Assembly: GCA_043228905.1 (NCBI GenBank) | Contig: JBHGNT010000016.1 | Location: forward strand, 13,640,001-13,704,000 | Length of the DNA: 64,000 bases | Direction: 5' to 3' | Origin: Azolla caroliniana | Taxonomy: Eukaryota > Polypodiophyta | Shown here: in pieces, positions 30,230 through 40,545 of the stretch | How positions within the stretch are numbered: position 1 is the first letter of the stretch | Layout: every line of letters starts with the position of its first letter | Notes under the pieces: model-generated | Told to the model about the DNA's origin: nothing | Seen by the model: only the letters and a program-made list of their open reading frames with translations | Databases searched by the model: none | Translations under genes and position numbers: made by a program

Positions 30230-33200
30230 GTGGCCCATGTGACAGAAAATGCACTTAGGATGACCTTATGGAATTGTAATGGCGCACTCTGGGCACACCC
30301 CGGCCGCCTAGAGGAGATACTAAAGGTATCTGATATACTTTTCTTGGTAGAAACACATCAGAGCCCAAATAGAGGACTCCCACGGGTCGAAGGATTCCGT
30401 TGGGAGTCCGCTTTTAGACAAACCTCACGTCGACACACTATTAGGGGATCTGGAGGTGTCGCGATACTGTTTCGTAGAGAGCTACATAATAGGATAGAAA
30501 TAATGAAGATAGACCCAAAAGCTCATTTTATGTGGGTGAAAGTCTCCACAAGCAAAGACCAGGCAGTATTTTTCGCCATTTGTTACTTTCCCCCAAAAGG
30601 ATCCCGTTATAATATTGGTGGCTTGGCGAGATTAGTCGATGAAGGAATGCCACATGGGCCTTCTCCATACGAACCCCTATCAGATGACATAATCCGATAT
30701 TCTTCCCAAGGAGAAGTATTTCTTGTAGGAGACTTCAATACGAGAACCCAATCCCGACAATGCACAGTATTTCAGATGAATAGAAACCTAGAAATGGTAA
30801 ATGTCAATCCTTTAGACATAGGCACCACACGTAGATCAAAGGATCAAGGTGCGGACGCCACGAGCTTTGGCCATCATCTGCTCGAACTTGGCAGTCGGCA
30901 CCGGATGGTCATATATAATGGTTTAGCTTAGTGGCCGGGCTCAGAAGAGCTCACATGTTTCCCACATGGAGGAGGGGAAAGCACAGTTGATTATCTAATA
31001 GGATGCCCTGAAGCTACCCACATGATTAACTCCTTCCGAGTGGCCCCATGCCCTATTGGCGCGGACCATAGTTTCTTATACTTCGACCTAAAATGTGATA
31101 TCTCTAAGGTCACCAAGTCTAGTCAACCATGCCATCACACCACAATACATTTCACACATGAGCTCTCTGACATATACTCTCAACATGTTCAGGCCCATCT
31201 CCCCTCCCTTGATCACTCCCTACCGTTAGAAAGCCTTAGTACGAAACTCACACACATCCTTCACTCCGCAGCAGCTAGCAGTTTCCCATATACAAAACAC
31301 TCAAATCAAGGTAGATCAGGATCAATGCCATAAAATAAATGGTATGATGAGGATTGTAGGGACTTACATAGACAACTTACAGTATTGAAACTCAATGGTA
31401 GTATTACCTCCATACAAGCTCGCAAAGAAATGCGCAAGATGACACGTCGTAAGAGACGAGCGTGGGAGGCATCCCAATATTGGGAACTCTACCATATGCT
31501 CATGAGTAGTGATTGCGCCACGGCATGGAAGAGACTACGGGAGCCAAGACCACAAACACCCATCGAAGATCCCGAAACTTGGCACACATATAGAAAGAGA
31601 CTTTACCAAATCCCAAACCAACCACCCATTCCAATGCCTTCCACACCCCGGCCTACCACGAGGACACTTTTCACGACCTCTAGGGTCGTGAAGGTCATAA
31701 AGAAATTACAACATGGGAAGTCCATGGACCACACAGGATTGCGAGCAGAACACATTATATATGCAAGAGAGTGCCTAGCTCCCTTGCTAACTCTAATCTT
31801 CAATCGTGCCCTTGCGGAGTGTTTTCCACCACAGTGGACTATGAATACAGTGGCCCCCATACATAAAGGGTGGGACCCCATGGATCCAAATACATATAGG
31901 ACCATTATGATAGGCCATACCCTTGCTAAGTTATATGGTGCAGTAATGGAAGCTGAGCTTAGCGACTATATGGAGTCCCTAAACCTTCGTGCACCTGAAC
32001 AAGCTGGCTTTAGACGAGCCTTCTCCACTATTGATCATATCTTCACACTTAGATGCCTAATTGACCACACTTCTGCAAAGCCTTTGACATAGTCCCTAGA
32101 GAGCGGTTGTTTGATAGACTTAAAAGGTTGAGGATACCAGATGATATGGTATGGTCCATCTACGCACTATATGAACAAGTGTCCGGGTGTCTCCGATGCC
32201 CAGGTGGCCTATCTAATCGTTTCACTAGCACTATTGGTGTAAAACAAGGTTGCCCCCTATCACCGACGCTTTTTGGGATCTACATTGATGAGATCATAGA
32301 TTTTATTGCTCGTGAGGGAGGCACCGGAGTGGTCCTTGGGGATACGTAGGTTCGTATCTTGCTCTATGCGGATGACATAGTTTGAATCCGAACACGACCT
32401 ACAAAGGCACCTTAATTCCTTAGATGACTCTTGTGTACAACGAGGATTGGTAGTGAATCTAGGGAAAACGAAAGTCCTTATCTTCCACACATCGGCCCAA
32501 GTTAGAGCTAAGTGTCACTTAACTATCTCCCATAGCCCAGTCGAGGTGGTTGGATCATACGTCTATCTCGGAGTCACTTTTAGTGCCCACTCAGGTAAAT
32601 TTTCGATGACACAGGCAGCGAAGGATAGACTCAGGAGAGGACATGCATCCCTCTCACTCCTAGAGAGACAATGCCACCAAGCACACTTTCAAGAGCCACG
32701 GACTAAAGGGTGACTCTTTGACTCATTAGTGACCCCCTCCCTCATGTATGCATCAGCGGTTTGGGCTCCAGGATTACCATCTTTCATGTGGACGCAATTA
32801 GAGAGACCATTGGTGATGATGCTATCACGCCAACTCCGAAGCAAATCGACTATACCACATGACATTATTAGGGCTGAGTTCACGTTGCCCCCAATGTTAG
32901 TAGAGGCACTTTTTCAACTTGTAGTCTTCATTCACAAGATACATAGCCAACCACATGATAGAATATCTCATCAAGCCTTTAAGACCTCTCGATCATTGTA
33001 TGAGTCCGGCTATACTAGCTCATGGTATGGCATGATGGTGAGTTGGCTTCTTGGGAATGGTCTAGACATTAATAACCTACCTCCCCTTAGGTACAACCAC
33101 ACGAGTGATAACACTTTAATCTCTTATGAGGACCGCAATAAAGTAATACGCCAAGAAATATGGCAAATTTACACTCGGTGTAAATGGATCACCCCACTAG

Positions 33201-33877
33201 AGCCACTCCCATCTAAAATGTTGTACTATAAGAAACACTTCATGCACTTCTCTGAGTTAGGTTTTATCACGCGGCCAAAATATCTAGATGTATTCTTACC
33301 ACATGCACTAAGGGTTGCCATTGGACAACTTAGAATATCATCTCACCAACTTGAGATTGAGAATGGTTGTACTAGTGGAGTCCCTAGGGAGGAAAGGATA
33401 TGTAGGTTATGTCACATAGAGATAGAGGATGAGTACCACTTTACATGCAAGTGTCCAACCTATGCCGAGATAAGGGCAAAATACCAAGACATACTTGGTT
33501 CGTCTCCCACCCTCCCCAAACTATTAGATACTCTAGATATAAAGAAATTAGGCAAATACATTCTAGAGCTAAAACAACACAGAGAGAATAAGTTACAAAA
33601 TGTTGACAATAATGTTGCTAATGATCACGAACATGTAACAAATGAAGTTTTTCAGGAACAAGGGGAGACAGCGAATGCCGACACACTTGCACCACTCGGC
33701 CTTTCCATTGTTGAGGCAGAAAACCAGAGAAGAACCAGACGTCCTCGGGTGCCGGGTTTCAAAGCAACTCAACGTGATGTGGAAGCAATATTGAAAATAA
33801 GGGAACGTGAGCTACACCGCCTAGAAGCCATGGCTAGGGCACTTTCTACATTGGAACCACGGGTCACACCCACATGA
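30230..33877 (+). pseudogene. LINE ORF2: endonuclease, reverse transcriptase, C-terminal zinc motif
   Basis: An APE-type endonuclease lies at 30230-31090 (MTLWNCNGALWAHPGRLEEI, FLVETH, VFLVGDFNTR, GADHSFLYFDL). RT covers about 31640-32430: KLQHGKSMDHTGLRAEHI, NTVAPIHKG, TIGVKQGCPLSPTLFGIYID and the catalytic LLYADDIV (32353-32376). The C-terminus has CRLCHIEIEDEYHFTCKC, a C-x2-C-x8-H-x4-C motif (about 33396-33455) typical of LINEs. Stops at 30929, 31331, 32090, 32347, 32383 and 32711 and a frameshift near 32090 break it. The last 382 codons (32729-33877) are open. Confidence 0.85.
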
Positions 33878-34352
33878 AGACCCTTTGACCCCCCACTTCT
33901 TTTCGAGAGGCTTGGGTGGAAATAAAATTAGGCTTAATGTATAGTCACTTTCGAGTATACTACGTATTGTACACTACTAAAACTCTTTTAGTTTAAGTTC
34001 TATTTTTTACTTAATTTTATTTTAGTTATGATGACTGGATAAATACTCTTTTGTCGTAAACCAATTGTCTCATGGGCCAAATTTGGCCTTAGAAGACGTT
34101 AATATATCTTTCTTTCTTTCTTTCTTTCTCTCTTTCTCTCTCTCTCTCTCTGTACACTGTTGCGCTCTAATCTTGTGCCAACAAGAATGAACAACAACAA
34201 CACTACTAAGTTTGTCCTAAGCCATATTTATACTAATATGACTTTTCGGCTATTTACAAATATAGCCCCGATGGACTCTCAAAAACATATTTACGAATAT
34301 GTCCCTTCATCTGGTGAGCACTTCTCACTAGGCCTTCACCATCCGGCTCTTT

Positions 34353-34512
34353 CCGGGTACTCGTCATCCGGTTCTCACCGGGTCTTCTGTTGCCGGGTAT
34401 TCGTCATCCGGTTCTCACCGGGTCTTCTGTTGCCGGGTACTCGTCATCCGGTTTTCACCGGGTCTTCCGTTGCCGGGTACTCGTCATCCGGTTCTCATTG
34501 GGTCTTCCGTAG
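34353..34512 (-). repeat. 40-bp minisatellite, four units, inside the solo LTR
   Basis: CCGGGTACTCGTCATCCGG recurs exactly every 40 bp at 34353, 34393, 34433 and 34473, with a partial fifth unit (CCGAGTACTCCACATCCGG) at 34513. The homologous LTR of Copia C lacks the array, so it expanded in this copy or subfamily. Confidence 0.85.
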
Positions 34513-34610
34513 CCGAGTACTCCACATCCGGTTTTGGCCTCGGCCGAGTTTGCTCATCAGTACTGTTCTTCTCACTTCCCATCCGGAGGGACCTGTTTCC
34601 TAACAAAGGG

Positions 34611-35770
34611 GTGGCATCTACATCAAATGGATGTAAAAAACACATTCCTACAAGGTGATCTCGAGGAACAAGTCTTTATGGTTCAGCCCCCTGGATTTCA
34701 ATCCGGAGTGAATACATTGGTTGTATGCCGATTGAAGAAGACCCTCTATGGACTCAAGGAAGCTCCGTGTGCTTGGAACAAGCGCGAAGATCATGCAGAG
34801 ACTACATGAGATGGGTTTTGCTCCCTTGAAATCAGGCTCTTCACTTTTCATCAGGCAAGGTCGGAACGCCAGTACGAACTTGGACAAAATTGATCGCGTC
34901 AAATCCCAGCTTGTAGCATCATTCGAGATGAAGGATCTAGGAGACCTTCATTACTTCCCCGGGATCGAAGTGGTCTGCACCCTGGAAGGCGTACTGATCA
35001 GTCAACGCCACTATGTGTTGAGTATGCTCTTCAAATTCAGTATGACAAAATGCAAATCCATCTCGGAGCGTAAAGCTTTGCCCCGACTCTAGAAAGGCAT
35101 GTGACTCGGAAAGGTTTCGATAGATAGTCGGAAGCCTTATATATTTGACCATTACCCGGCCGGACCTCAACTATTCGGTCAGGTTGATTTGTGAATTCAT
35201 GGCGCATCCGACCGTGGAGCACCTTTAGTGTGTGCACCGAATTCTGAGATACATTAGTGGCACTAAGGACATGGGGTTACTATATCAGACCGGTGTAGCC
35301 GGACAACTTGTCGGCTATATGGATGCCGATTGGGCCGGAAATGCCGGTGACCGTAGGTCTACATCCGGATATGCGTTTTCACTTGGAAGCGTCATGGTCA
35401 CCTGGAGTAGCAAGAAGCAACTGATAGTTGCAATTTCGAGCACGGAGGCCAAGTACCGAGGAGCGGTTGTTGCAACATGCGAAGCCATATGGTTCAAGAG
35501 GCTCCCAAAGGATCTGCAAGTGGAGGTATCCGATCCGACGGTGATCTATTGCGACAACCTTAGCGACATCTAATTGGCAAAGAACCCCGTCTTTCACTCC
35601 CAGACTAAGCACATCGAGGTGCACTATCACTTTGTCCGTGAGTGAGTTCTCTCCAATGAAGTGGAATTGCTACATGTTTCGACGGATCGGTAGGTGCCCA
35701 ATATCTTCACCAAACCTCTCGGCTTAGACAAGTTGTGGCAATTTTCCGGTGCACTGGGTGTGTAGTACCT
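34611..35770 (+). pseudogene. Copia B RT, C-terminal part, and RNase H
   Basis: WHLHQMDVKNTFLQGDLEEQ, PPGFQSGVNTLVVCRLKKTLYGLKEAP, a frameshift near 34790, then FAPLKSGSSLFIRQGRN joined directly to STNLDKIDRVKSQLVASFEMKDLG. The stretch that should hold the catalytic YVDD is missing, so RT was dead regardless of the stops. RNase H (about 35160-35760) keeps YMDADWAGNAGDRRSTSGY, SSTEAKYRGAV, YCDNLSDI and NIFTKPLG. Stops occur at 35090, 35228, 35571, 35643 and 35691. Confidence 0.8.
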
Positions 35771-36413
35771 TGATATGCCGAACTTAAGGGGGAGGAAGGA
35801 AAGGAGGAATGAGGAAGACGACCGAAAGGCTGAGTCGGAAACCGATTTCGATTTCGGCCCGATTGAAGAAGTTGGAGTGCACAGGACAATTGAGAAAGCC
35901 AAGACCGGACGTAGGAGAGCCACGAGAGCGGAGAGCCCAAGCCGGAGCTAACCGAAAAAGGGGGAGGCAAAGCCAGAAAGACCGAGACATGGACATGGGC
36001 TGATGTCGTGAAGGGTCTGAAGGATGAAGACGAATCGGAGACAACCAATTCAAACAAGCGTTGGAACGAATTGGAAGCCACCGATTTTGAAGAGGAGCTC
36101 GATTCGGAGGAGTCAAATCAACTAAATGCCAAGCAGATAAAAGGGCAACAGAAGACGACGCCGACACGGAGGAACTGACGGGTTGAGTAGCACCGAAGTC
36201 GCAACAACAAAGGAGCTGAGAAGGGCCTTCTGAGCAAACAAGTCGACCGAAAAGGTCAAGGAGCGTGGAACCGGTCGGGTCGAGGAAAGCAGAACCGGAC
36301 CGGACAAGAAGCGCGAGCAAGGTGGGAGAACGCCAAGAGGAGCTGGAGAGAAGAACCAGCTACCGCAGACACAGACACTACGATCCGACCTCAAGATTGA
36401 ACTTGAGAGGGAG
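35771..36413 (+). other. charged 3' region of Copia B between two purine tracts
   Basis: About 640 bp lie between the end of RNase H and the 3' LTR. It begins at a purine tract (AAGGGGGAGGAAGGAAAGGA, about 35784-35803) and ends at another (ACTTGAGAGGGAG, 36401-36413). The sequence is purine-rich and reads as Arg/Lys/Glu-rich peptides in all forward frames, with stops. It is either a decayed accessory ORF or captured sequence. I recognise no family. Confidence 0.45.
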
Positions 36414-36816
36414 TGTTGAGTGGACAAGCTCAACCAAATCCGGATCGGCTGAACAAGACAAAGTCGGATCGGAGTCTGGAACCGAGAACCGGATCGGACT
36501 ATAACTGGTAGGCCGTTAGAGGCCTACAAATCTAGCCTAGTACATAGGCAGAATCCTTGGAGTCAGTGTTAGTCGCTCATATGAGCATTGAAGTACTTGT
36601 CGGTACTTTTATCGGTCCTTTTAAGGACTTGTATAAAAAGTGTGATGTAGGACATTGTATGTTGACAGAGTGTTATTATTTTGAATTAAGTTGTGCTCTG
36701 CTCCAACTTTGTCTCTCTCTCTCTTGTGTAAGGTTTCCATTAAACCTGTGTCTATATTGTGTTGCTATCCGATTAAGCAGGTTTCATCAACAAGCTTCCT
36801 CACATTTTCTTTTACA
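36414..36816 (+). repeat. 3' LTR of Copia B
   Basis: Matches 25830-26266 (GGACAAGCTCAACC, GTACTTGTCGGTACTTTT, GGACTTGTATAAAAAGTG, CTTTTACA). It is followed directly by gag sequence of Copia A2 on the minus strand. Confidence 0.85.
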
Positions 36817-37490
36817 TAAGCTTACCCCTAAACTTGAACCTCGGATGGGACTTCCTTGTTCCTTCCTCTGCCAAAATGTTGTGTCATGTTCACCTCCGAT
36901 TGGGACAAGACACCCTTTTTCTTCCTTCTTGTCTCCTTGTTCAAGATGCTTGTCTTTACACTTGTAGAGACAGGTTCTCTTCTTGACACGAGGTTCTGAG
37001 AGTCACCACCATGTTCTCCTAGCTATCCGGCAGGGTATACATGAGTAGAAGGTCTTGCATAGCATCCTAAAGGGGAAACTTGGATACAACAAGTTGATTT
37101 ACAAGCCCCATGAATGTGTTGATGTGCACTAATATGTTGGCTCCGTCTTTGTACTTCAGTCTCACGATTTTTTTGAATCTTCGAGGTTTTGTTGAGTGCA
37201 TTCTTCCTCTTGTACAACCCTGATAGTTTGTGCCACATCTCGTAGGTATTAATGTCGTTAGGCACATGCTAAAGGACATGCACATCTACACACCATTCGA
37301 TGGTGGCCACAACCTTCCTATTTAGGAGTTTCCATTCAGACTCTAACACCCTAGTGGGTATTTCTTTTCTGTCTATGAGCTTGTACAAATCTTTGACTAT
37401 GAGAAGATCTTCCAGCTTGATATTCCGGTCAGCGTAGTTGTGTGAGTTCAGGACCATCATTCCTGGGAAGCCACTCACCTCCTTCCGTTT
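36817..37490 (-). pseudogene. Copia A2 Gag
   Basis: Copia Gag in two overlapping frames: 37478-37269 (MMVLNSHNYADRNIKLEDLLIVKDLY, SEWKLLNRKVVATIEWCVDV) and 37285-37023 (TYEMWHKLSGLYKRKNALNKTS, NTFMGLVNQLV). These match the Copia C gag fragment in kind. Frameshifts lie near 37275 and 37160. The 3' part (36817-36960) is basic and leads into the zinc knuckle that now lies at 25829. Confidence 0.7.
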
Positions 37491-38046
37491 TGCACCTTAG
37501 AGCTCTGATACGAATTTGATAGGATGGGACCGTAGATCTATGAGAAAGACAAACAGAAATAGGCAGTGTGAAAACAGAAAATGTACACGGAATGCACAAT
37601 ACACAATATTTAATGTGGAAACCCTAAACAGGGAAAACCACGGGTAACAGAGGAACACTATATCAGAGGTATACAAAGGGAACAAATTATAACACTCTCA
37701 GTACAGGGTGTATCATCCACACAGGGCTCTTGGCATTTACTATCACACAACTATGGTGTCGCTCACACACATTGTCATTCTGGCTCTTTGTTACGCTCTA
37801 TACATCCATCATCATCATAATGTTTTACCTAGGTGTATTTATACTCATACAGAGTATGGGCTATTTACAAATATAGATGCTATTATGATTATTATTATTA
37901 ATCTTAGCTAATCAACCGACTGATCAACTAGTCGATTCAATTAGCCGACTCCTATGTTGACTGTCCAACCGGCCCGACTAGTCGGCCTTGTCTTCGACTT
38001 GGATCATCTATTTCCCTATGTTGTCGAATCTCCACATCAACTCTTT

Positions 38047-38238
38047 CTTGTCTTCAACTCTTGTCTCTTCCTTGACCTGACTAATTGGTTATTCCTTGTC
38101 TTTAACAGTCGGCTCTTCTTTGGCCTGACTAGTCGACTATTCCTTGTCTTCCATTGTCTACTCTTCCTTGGCCTAACTAGTCGGTTATTCCTTGTATTCA
38201 ACTGTGAGCTCTTCCTTGGCCTGACCAGTCAGCTCCTC
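38047..38238 (-). repeat. 48-bp tandem array, four units, in the A2 LTR
   Basis: CTTGTCTTCAAC starts units at 38047, 38095, 38143 and 38191, each containing CTTGGCCTGACTAGTCGG-like sequence. It lies in the U3 part of the minus-strand LTR. The plus-strand reading frame across it is an artefact of 16-residue periodicity. Confidence 0.8.
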
Positions 38239-38280
38239 CCATAGGCAAGACATGTTTCTGATTGTTAGTAATAACCAACA

Positions 38281-39762
38281 GGGAGAAAGGCAATCCAGTG
38301 GACAACCAAGTGTGAAATGGCGACAACCATGATGTAAAACCTATATAAACCACATTGTGGTGTCTTGGAAAGGGTTCTTCCATTTGCAAGATCTCCTAAG
38401 TGATTAGTGATAGTGTTTAGTAGATAAACACCAATATCTATCCCTTGTTGGTGCTAGACCTCTTAGTAAGAGGGTTTAATAAACATATCCTTGGTTTCTA
38501 TTTGCGTAAGTGAGTGAGTACGAGATTGTGAGATTGATATAAGCGCTAATCATGTGTAATCATTAAGTGTGTTTGAGGCTTGAGGGTATTTGACAACTAC
38601 CCCCACCCGGTTCACCACCAAGAGGGGCGACGTTGGTTTCAACTCCGCAAACGACATCCACGGAAGGTACAACTTCATTGATATATAAGAATGTTTTCCC
38701 TGAGGTGCAAGGATCCTACACAACCGAAATTTTCGAAAAGTTACGAGCATGTGTGTGAAATGTGAACAAGACTATCAGGGACTTTAACCAAAGAGGATGG
38801 ATCATGGACCTCCATCATTGAAACCATGGATTTATGAATGTAGGTTTGCTCGTGTGGTTTTTGACTATGTATTCATATGTAAAATTTATCTATAGAAATT
38901 CAAATACTTTGAAGGTGGAATGTCCGAATCTTTCCATCCAAGAAAACAACTTTATGACACATTAGGGCCCTACATACTGATATTATTATTTTATTCTCTA
39001 TCTAGATGTTGGTGGAGGAGAACGTTAGACGAAGAGAGCATTGTTAGAGAATTATGTTCAATGCTTCACGTTAGGTTCGCCAAATTTGTTGCATCGGTCG
39101 CAAAAGTCACCTTAATCACCAAGATTTAAATAAAGGGAAGATTGTTGGGACATTATCCGGAATGGAGGCCGAAGAAGATGAATTGGTCAATATTTGTACA
39201 ATGATGAATTGGTCAATATTTGTACAATGAGTCTCAACTCACTTTCCAATCGGTTAGGTGCACTTTGTTTCTTTATCAATTGAGTCATCTATAGTTTTTG
39301 AAAAAGGTGTATTCTACTTTTAAAAATACGTTTTAGAATACTCTAAAGTATTTTACACGTACCCTTCATTTTAGAGCTACCATTTTATAATTTTTCATGT
39401 CATTTGAAAAATGTTTAAAAGAATTTTAATTATCTTTTGTGAAAAAAAAGTTTTAAATTGAAGAAGTATTTAACATATTTTACACACGTAGAACGTATTT
39501 CAAGTATCCTGCATGTCATAGTCTAAGTATTTAACTTATTTTATATCCGTACTCCAAACATTTAAAAAAAAAAGCTAGAGTACTTTGCATACGTATTCTA
39601 CATGGATTGATTGGCATTACCAAAATGCCATGAAAGAAGCATCCAAAATTTATGAGTGACAACCTCGACTCACATTTTTGGTTCTTTAGAATTTATAGTG
39701 TTTTTGTCTTTAATTTGGGGGAAATAGTTTTCAAGCATCTTGACCAGATGATCTGGTAGGGA
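38281..39762. other. unassigned region upstream of the receptor kinase
   Basis: No gene is supported. The part 38300-38760 (TATATAAACCACATTG, ACCCGGTTCACCACC) could be LTR-derived, but I find no partner. A 70-codon frame at 38920-39129 resembles nothing. A 29-bp direct repeat (TGAATTGGTCAATATTTG) lies at 39179-39230. 39300-39620 is AT-rich. Confidence 0.4.
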
Positions 39763-40545
39763 GAATGTCATCCACTCAATGTCTTTATCTGTTTTGGGCT
39801 AATGATTTGTACTGCATGTGGTTGCCTAATCTTTGGGAGAGCAAGTCCTTCTTCTCCTCCCCAAGTTTTCATTCGATCCGTCTAGACAGACACACCATTG
39901 ATAGGGGATGCTTAGTCTGCACTTAGCCATGGAAACTAAGCATTCTTCTTCTTCTTCTTCTTCTTCTTCTTCTTCTCATTATTATTGTGCAGATCAGCTC
40001 CTGACTTTCATCACCGCCATAGCATGCTTACTACTTGAGGCTTTCCTACTCACAACTATTCATGTTGCAGCCGGGCTTAATTTCTTCCCTTCCTCGAACA
40101 TCGATGGCGATCTCTTCTCTTACTATGTATACAATTCCGACCCCTTTATTTACAGCGATTTCCATATCCCTCAGGTGTAGAATGTCATCCACTCAATGTC
40201 TTTATCTGTTTTGGGCTAATCATTTTAATCTGTGGAAAAGCAAGTCCTTCCTCTTCTCCCCAAGTATTCATTGGATCCGTCTAGACAGACACACACCATT
40301 GATAGGGGATGCTTACACTGCACTCAGCCATGGAAACTAAGCATTCTTCTTCTTCTTCTTCTTCTTACTTTTATTGTGGAGAGCAGCTCCTGACTTTCAT
40401 CACCGCCATAGCATGCTTCCTACTCACAACTATTCATGTTGCTGCCGACAGCACACACGAGAATTATTACCTCCCTTCCTCTAACGTCGATGGAAATCTC
40501 TTCTCCGACCCCTTTATTTACAGCGATTTCCATATGGTAGAATTC
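39763..40545 (+). repeat. 417-bp tandem duplication of the kinase gene's 5' end
   Basis: GAATGTCATCCACTCAATGT starts both units, at 39763 and 40180. Unit 2 runs into the receptor kinase gene; unit 1 is the orphan copy. Each holds about 160 bp of 5' flank, the ATG context AGCCATGGAAACTAAGC, a TTC microsatellite (11 copies at 39943, 7 at 40344) and the signal-peptide region up to YSDFHI. Confidence 0.85.
39929..40180 (+). pseudogene. orphan signal-peptide exon copy of the receptor kinase
   Basis: Codes METKH, 11 Ser, HYYCADQLLTFITAIACLLLE, AFLLTTIHVAA, GLNFFPSSNIDGDLF and a short tail ending YSDFHIPQV before a stop at 40178. The true gene has METKH, 7 Ser, YFYCGEQLLTFITAIACFLL, TTIHVAADSTHENYYLPSS. 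It could still make a secreted peptide of about 80 residues if transcribed. More likely it is a broken duplicate. Which unit supplies the active promoter cannot be told from sequence. Confidence 0.6.

Larger units (their letters stand above)
29606..34128 (+). mobile_element. LINE non-LTR retrotransposon, probably 5'-truncated
   Basis: Contains an ORF1 remnant, an endonuclease and RT ORF2, and a 3' end with a (TTTC)n tail (34107-34128). TCTCTTTCTCTC is found on both sides (29594-29605 and 34129-34140) and could be a target duplication, although the sequence is low-complexity. It interrupts the solo LTR in its pyrimidine tract. It has at least seven stops or frameshifts. Confidence 0.8.
29323..34605 (-). 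mobile_element. solo Copia LTR with 5-bp target duplication, split by a LINE
   Basis: On the plus strand it begins TGACAGGAAC (29323) and ends CCTAACA (34605). It is flanked by AAGGG on both sides (29318-29322 and 34606-34610). Left and right parts (29323-29605 and 34141-34605) match the Copia C LTR at 44319-44884 in the same order: ATGTTTACGTGGAAAACCC, GCTATTTACAAATATAG, GGAGGGACCTGTTTCC. No internal Copia sequence remains, so it is a solo LTR left by LTR-LTR recombination. Confidence 0.85.
25830..36816 (+). mobile_element. Ty1/Copia element B, carrying nested insertions
   Basis: 5' LTR 25830-26266, tRNA-Met-type primer site 26267-26279, gag, protease, integrase, RT, RNase H, purine tract and 3' LTR 36414-36816. 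Its own length without the insertion at 29323-34610 is about 5.7 kb. It lies inside minus-strand Copia A2. The flanks TAGGT (25825) and TAAGC (36817) agree at three of five bases, so the duplication has decayed or the ends are slightly off. Stops, a protease single-base deletion and loss of the RT catalytic motif make it inactive. Confidence 0.85.
36817..38280 (-). mobile_element. Ty1/Copia element A2: 5' LTR and gag
   Basis: On the minus strand: LTR start TGTTGGTTATTACTAAC at 38280, LTR end near 37513, a decayed initiator-Met-type primer site (CGTATCAGAGCT, about 37500-37511), then gag down to 36817. The gag continues at 25829 beyond Copia B. The downstream integrase, RT and 3' LTR of A2 are not found: its sequence ends at 25372 against an LTR of another family. 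Confidence 0.7.

Noticed and set aside
37954-38244. 96-codon plus-strand ORF with Phe/Leu repeats (LFLVFNSRLF...)
   Set aside because: It is the translation of the 48-bp array in the A2 LTR; periodicity of 16 codons keeps the frame open by chance.
38920-39129. 70-codon ORF upstream of the receptor kinase
   Set aside because: No domain, no homologous copy in the window and an AT-rich context; not distinguishable from chance.
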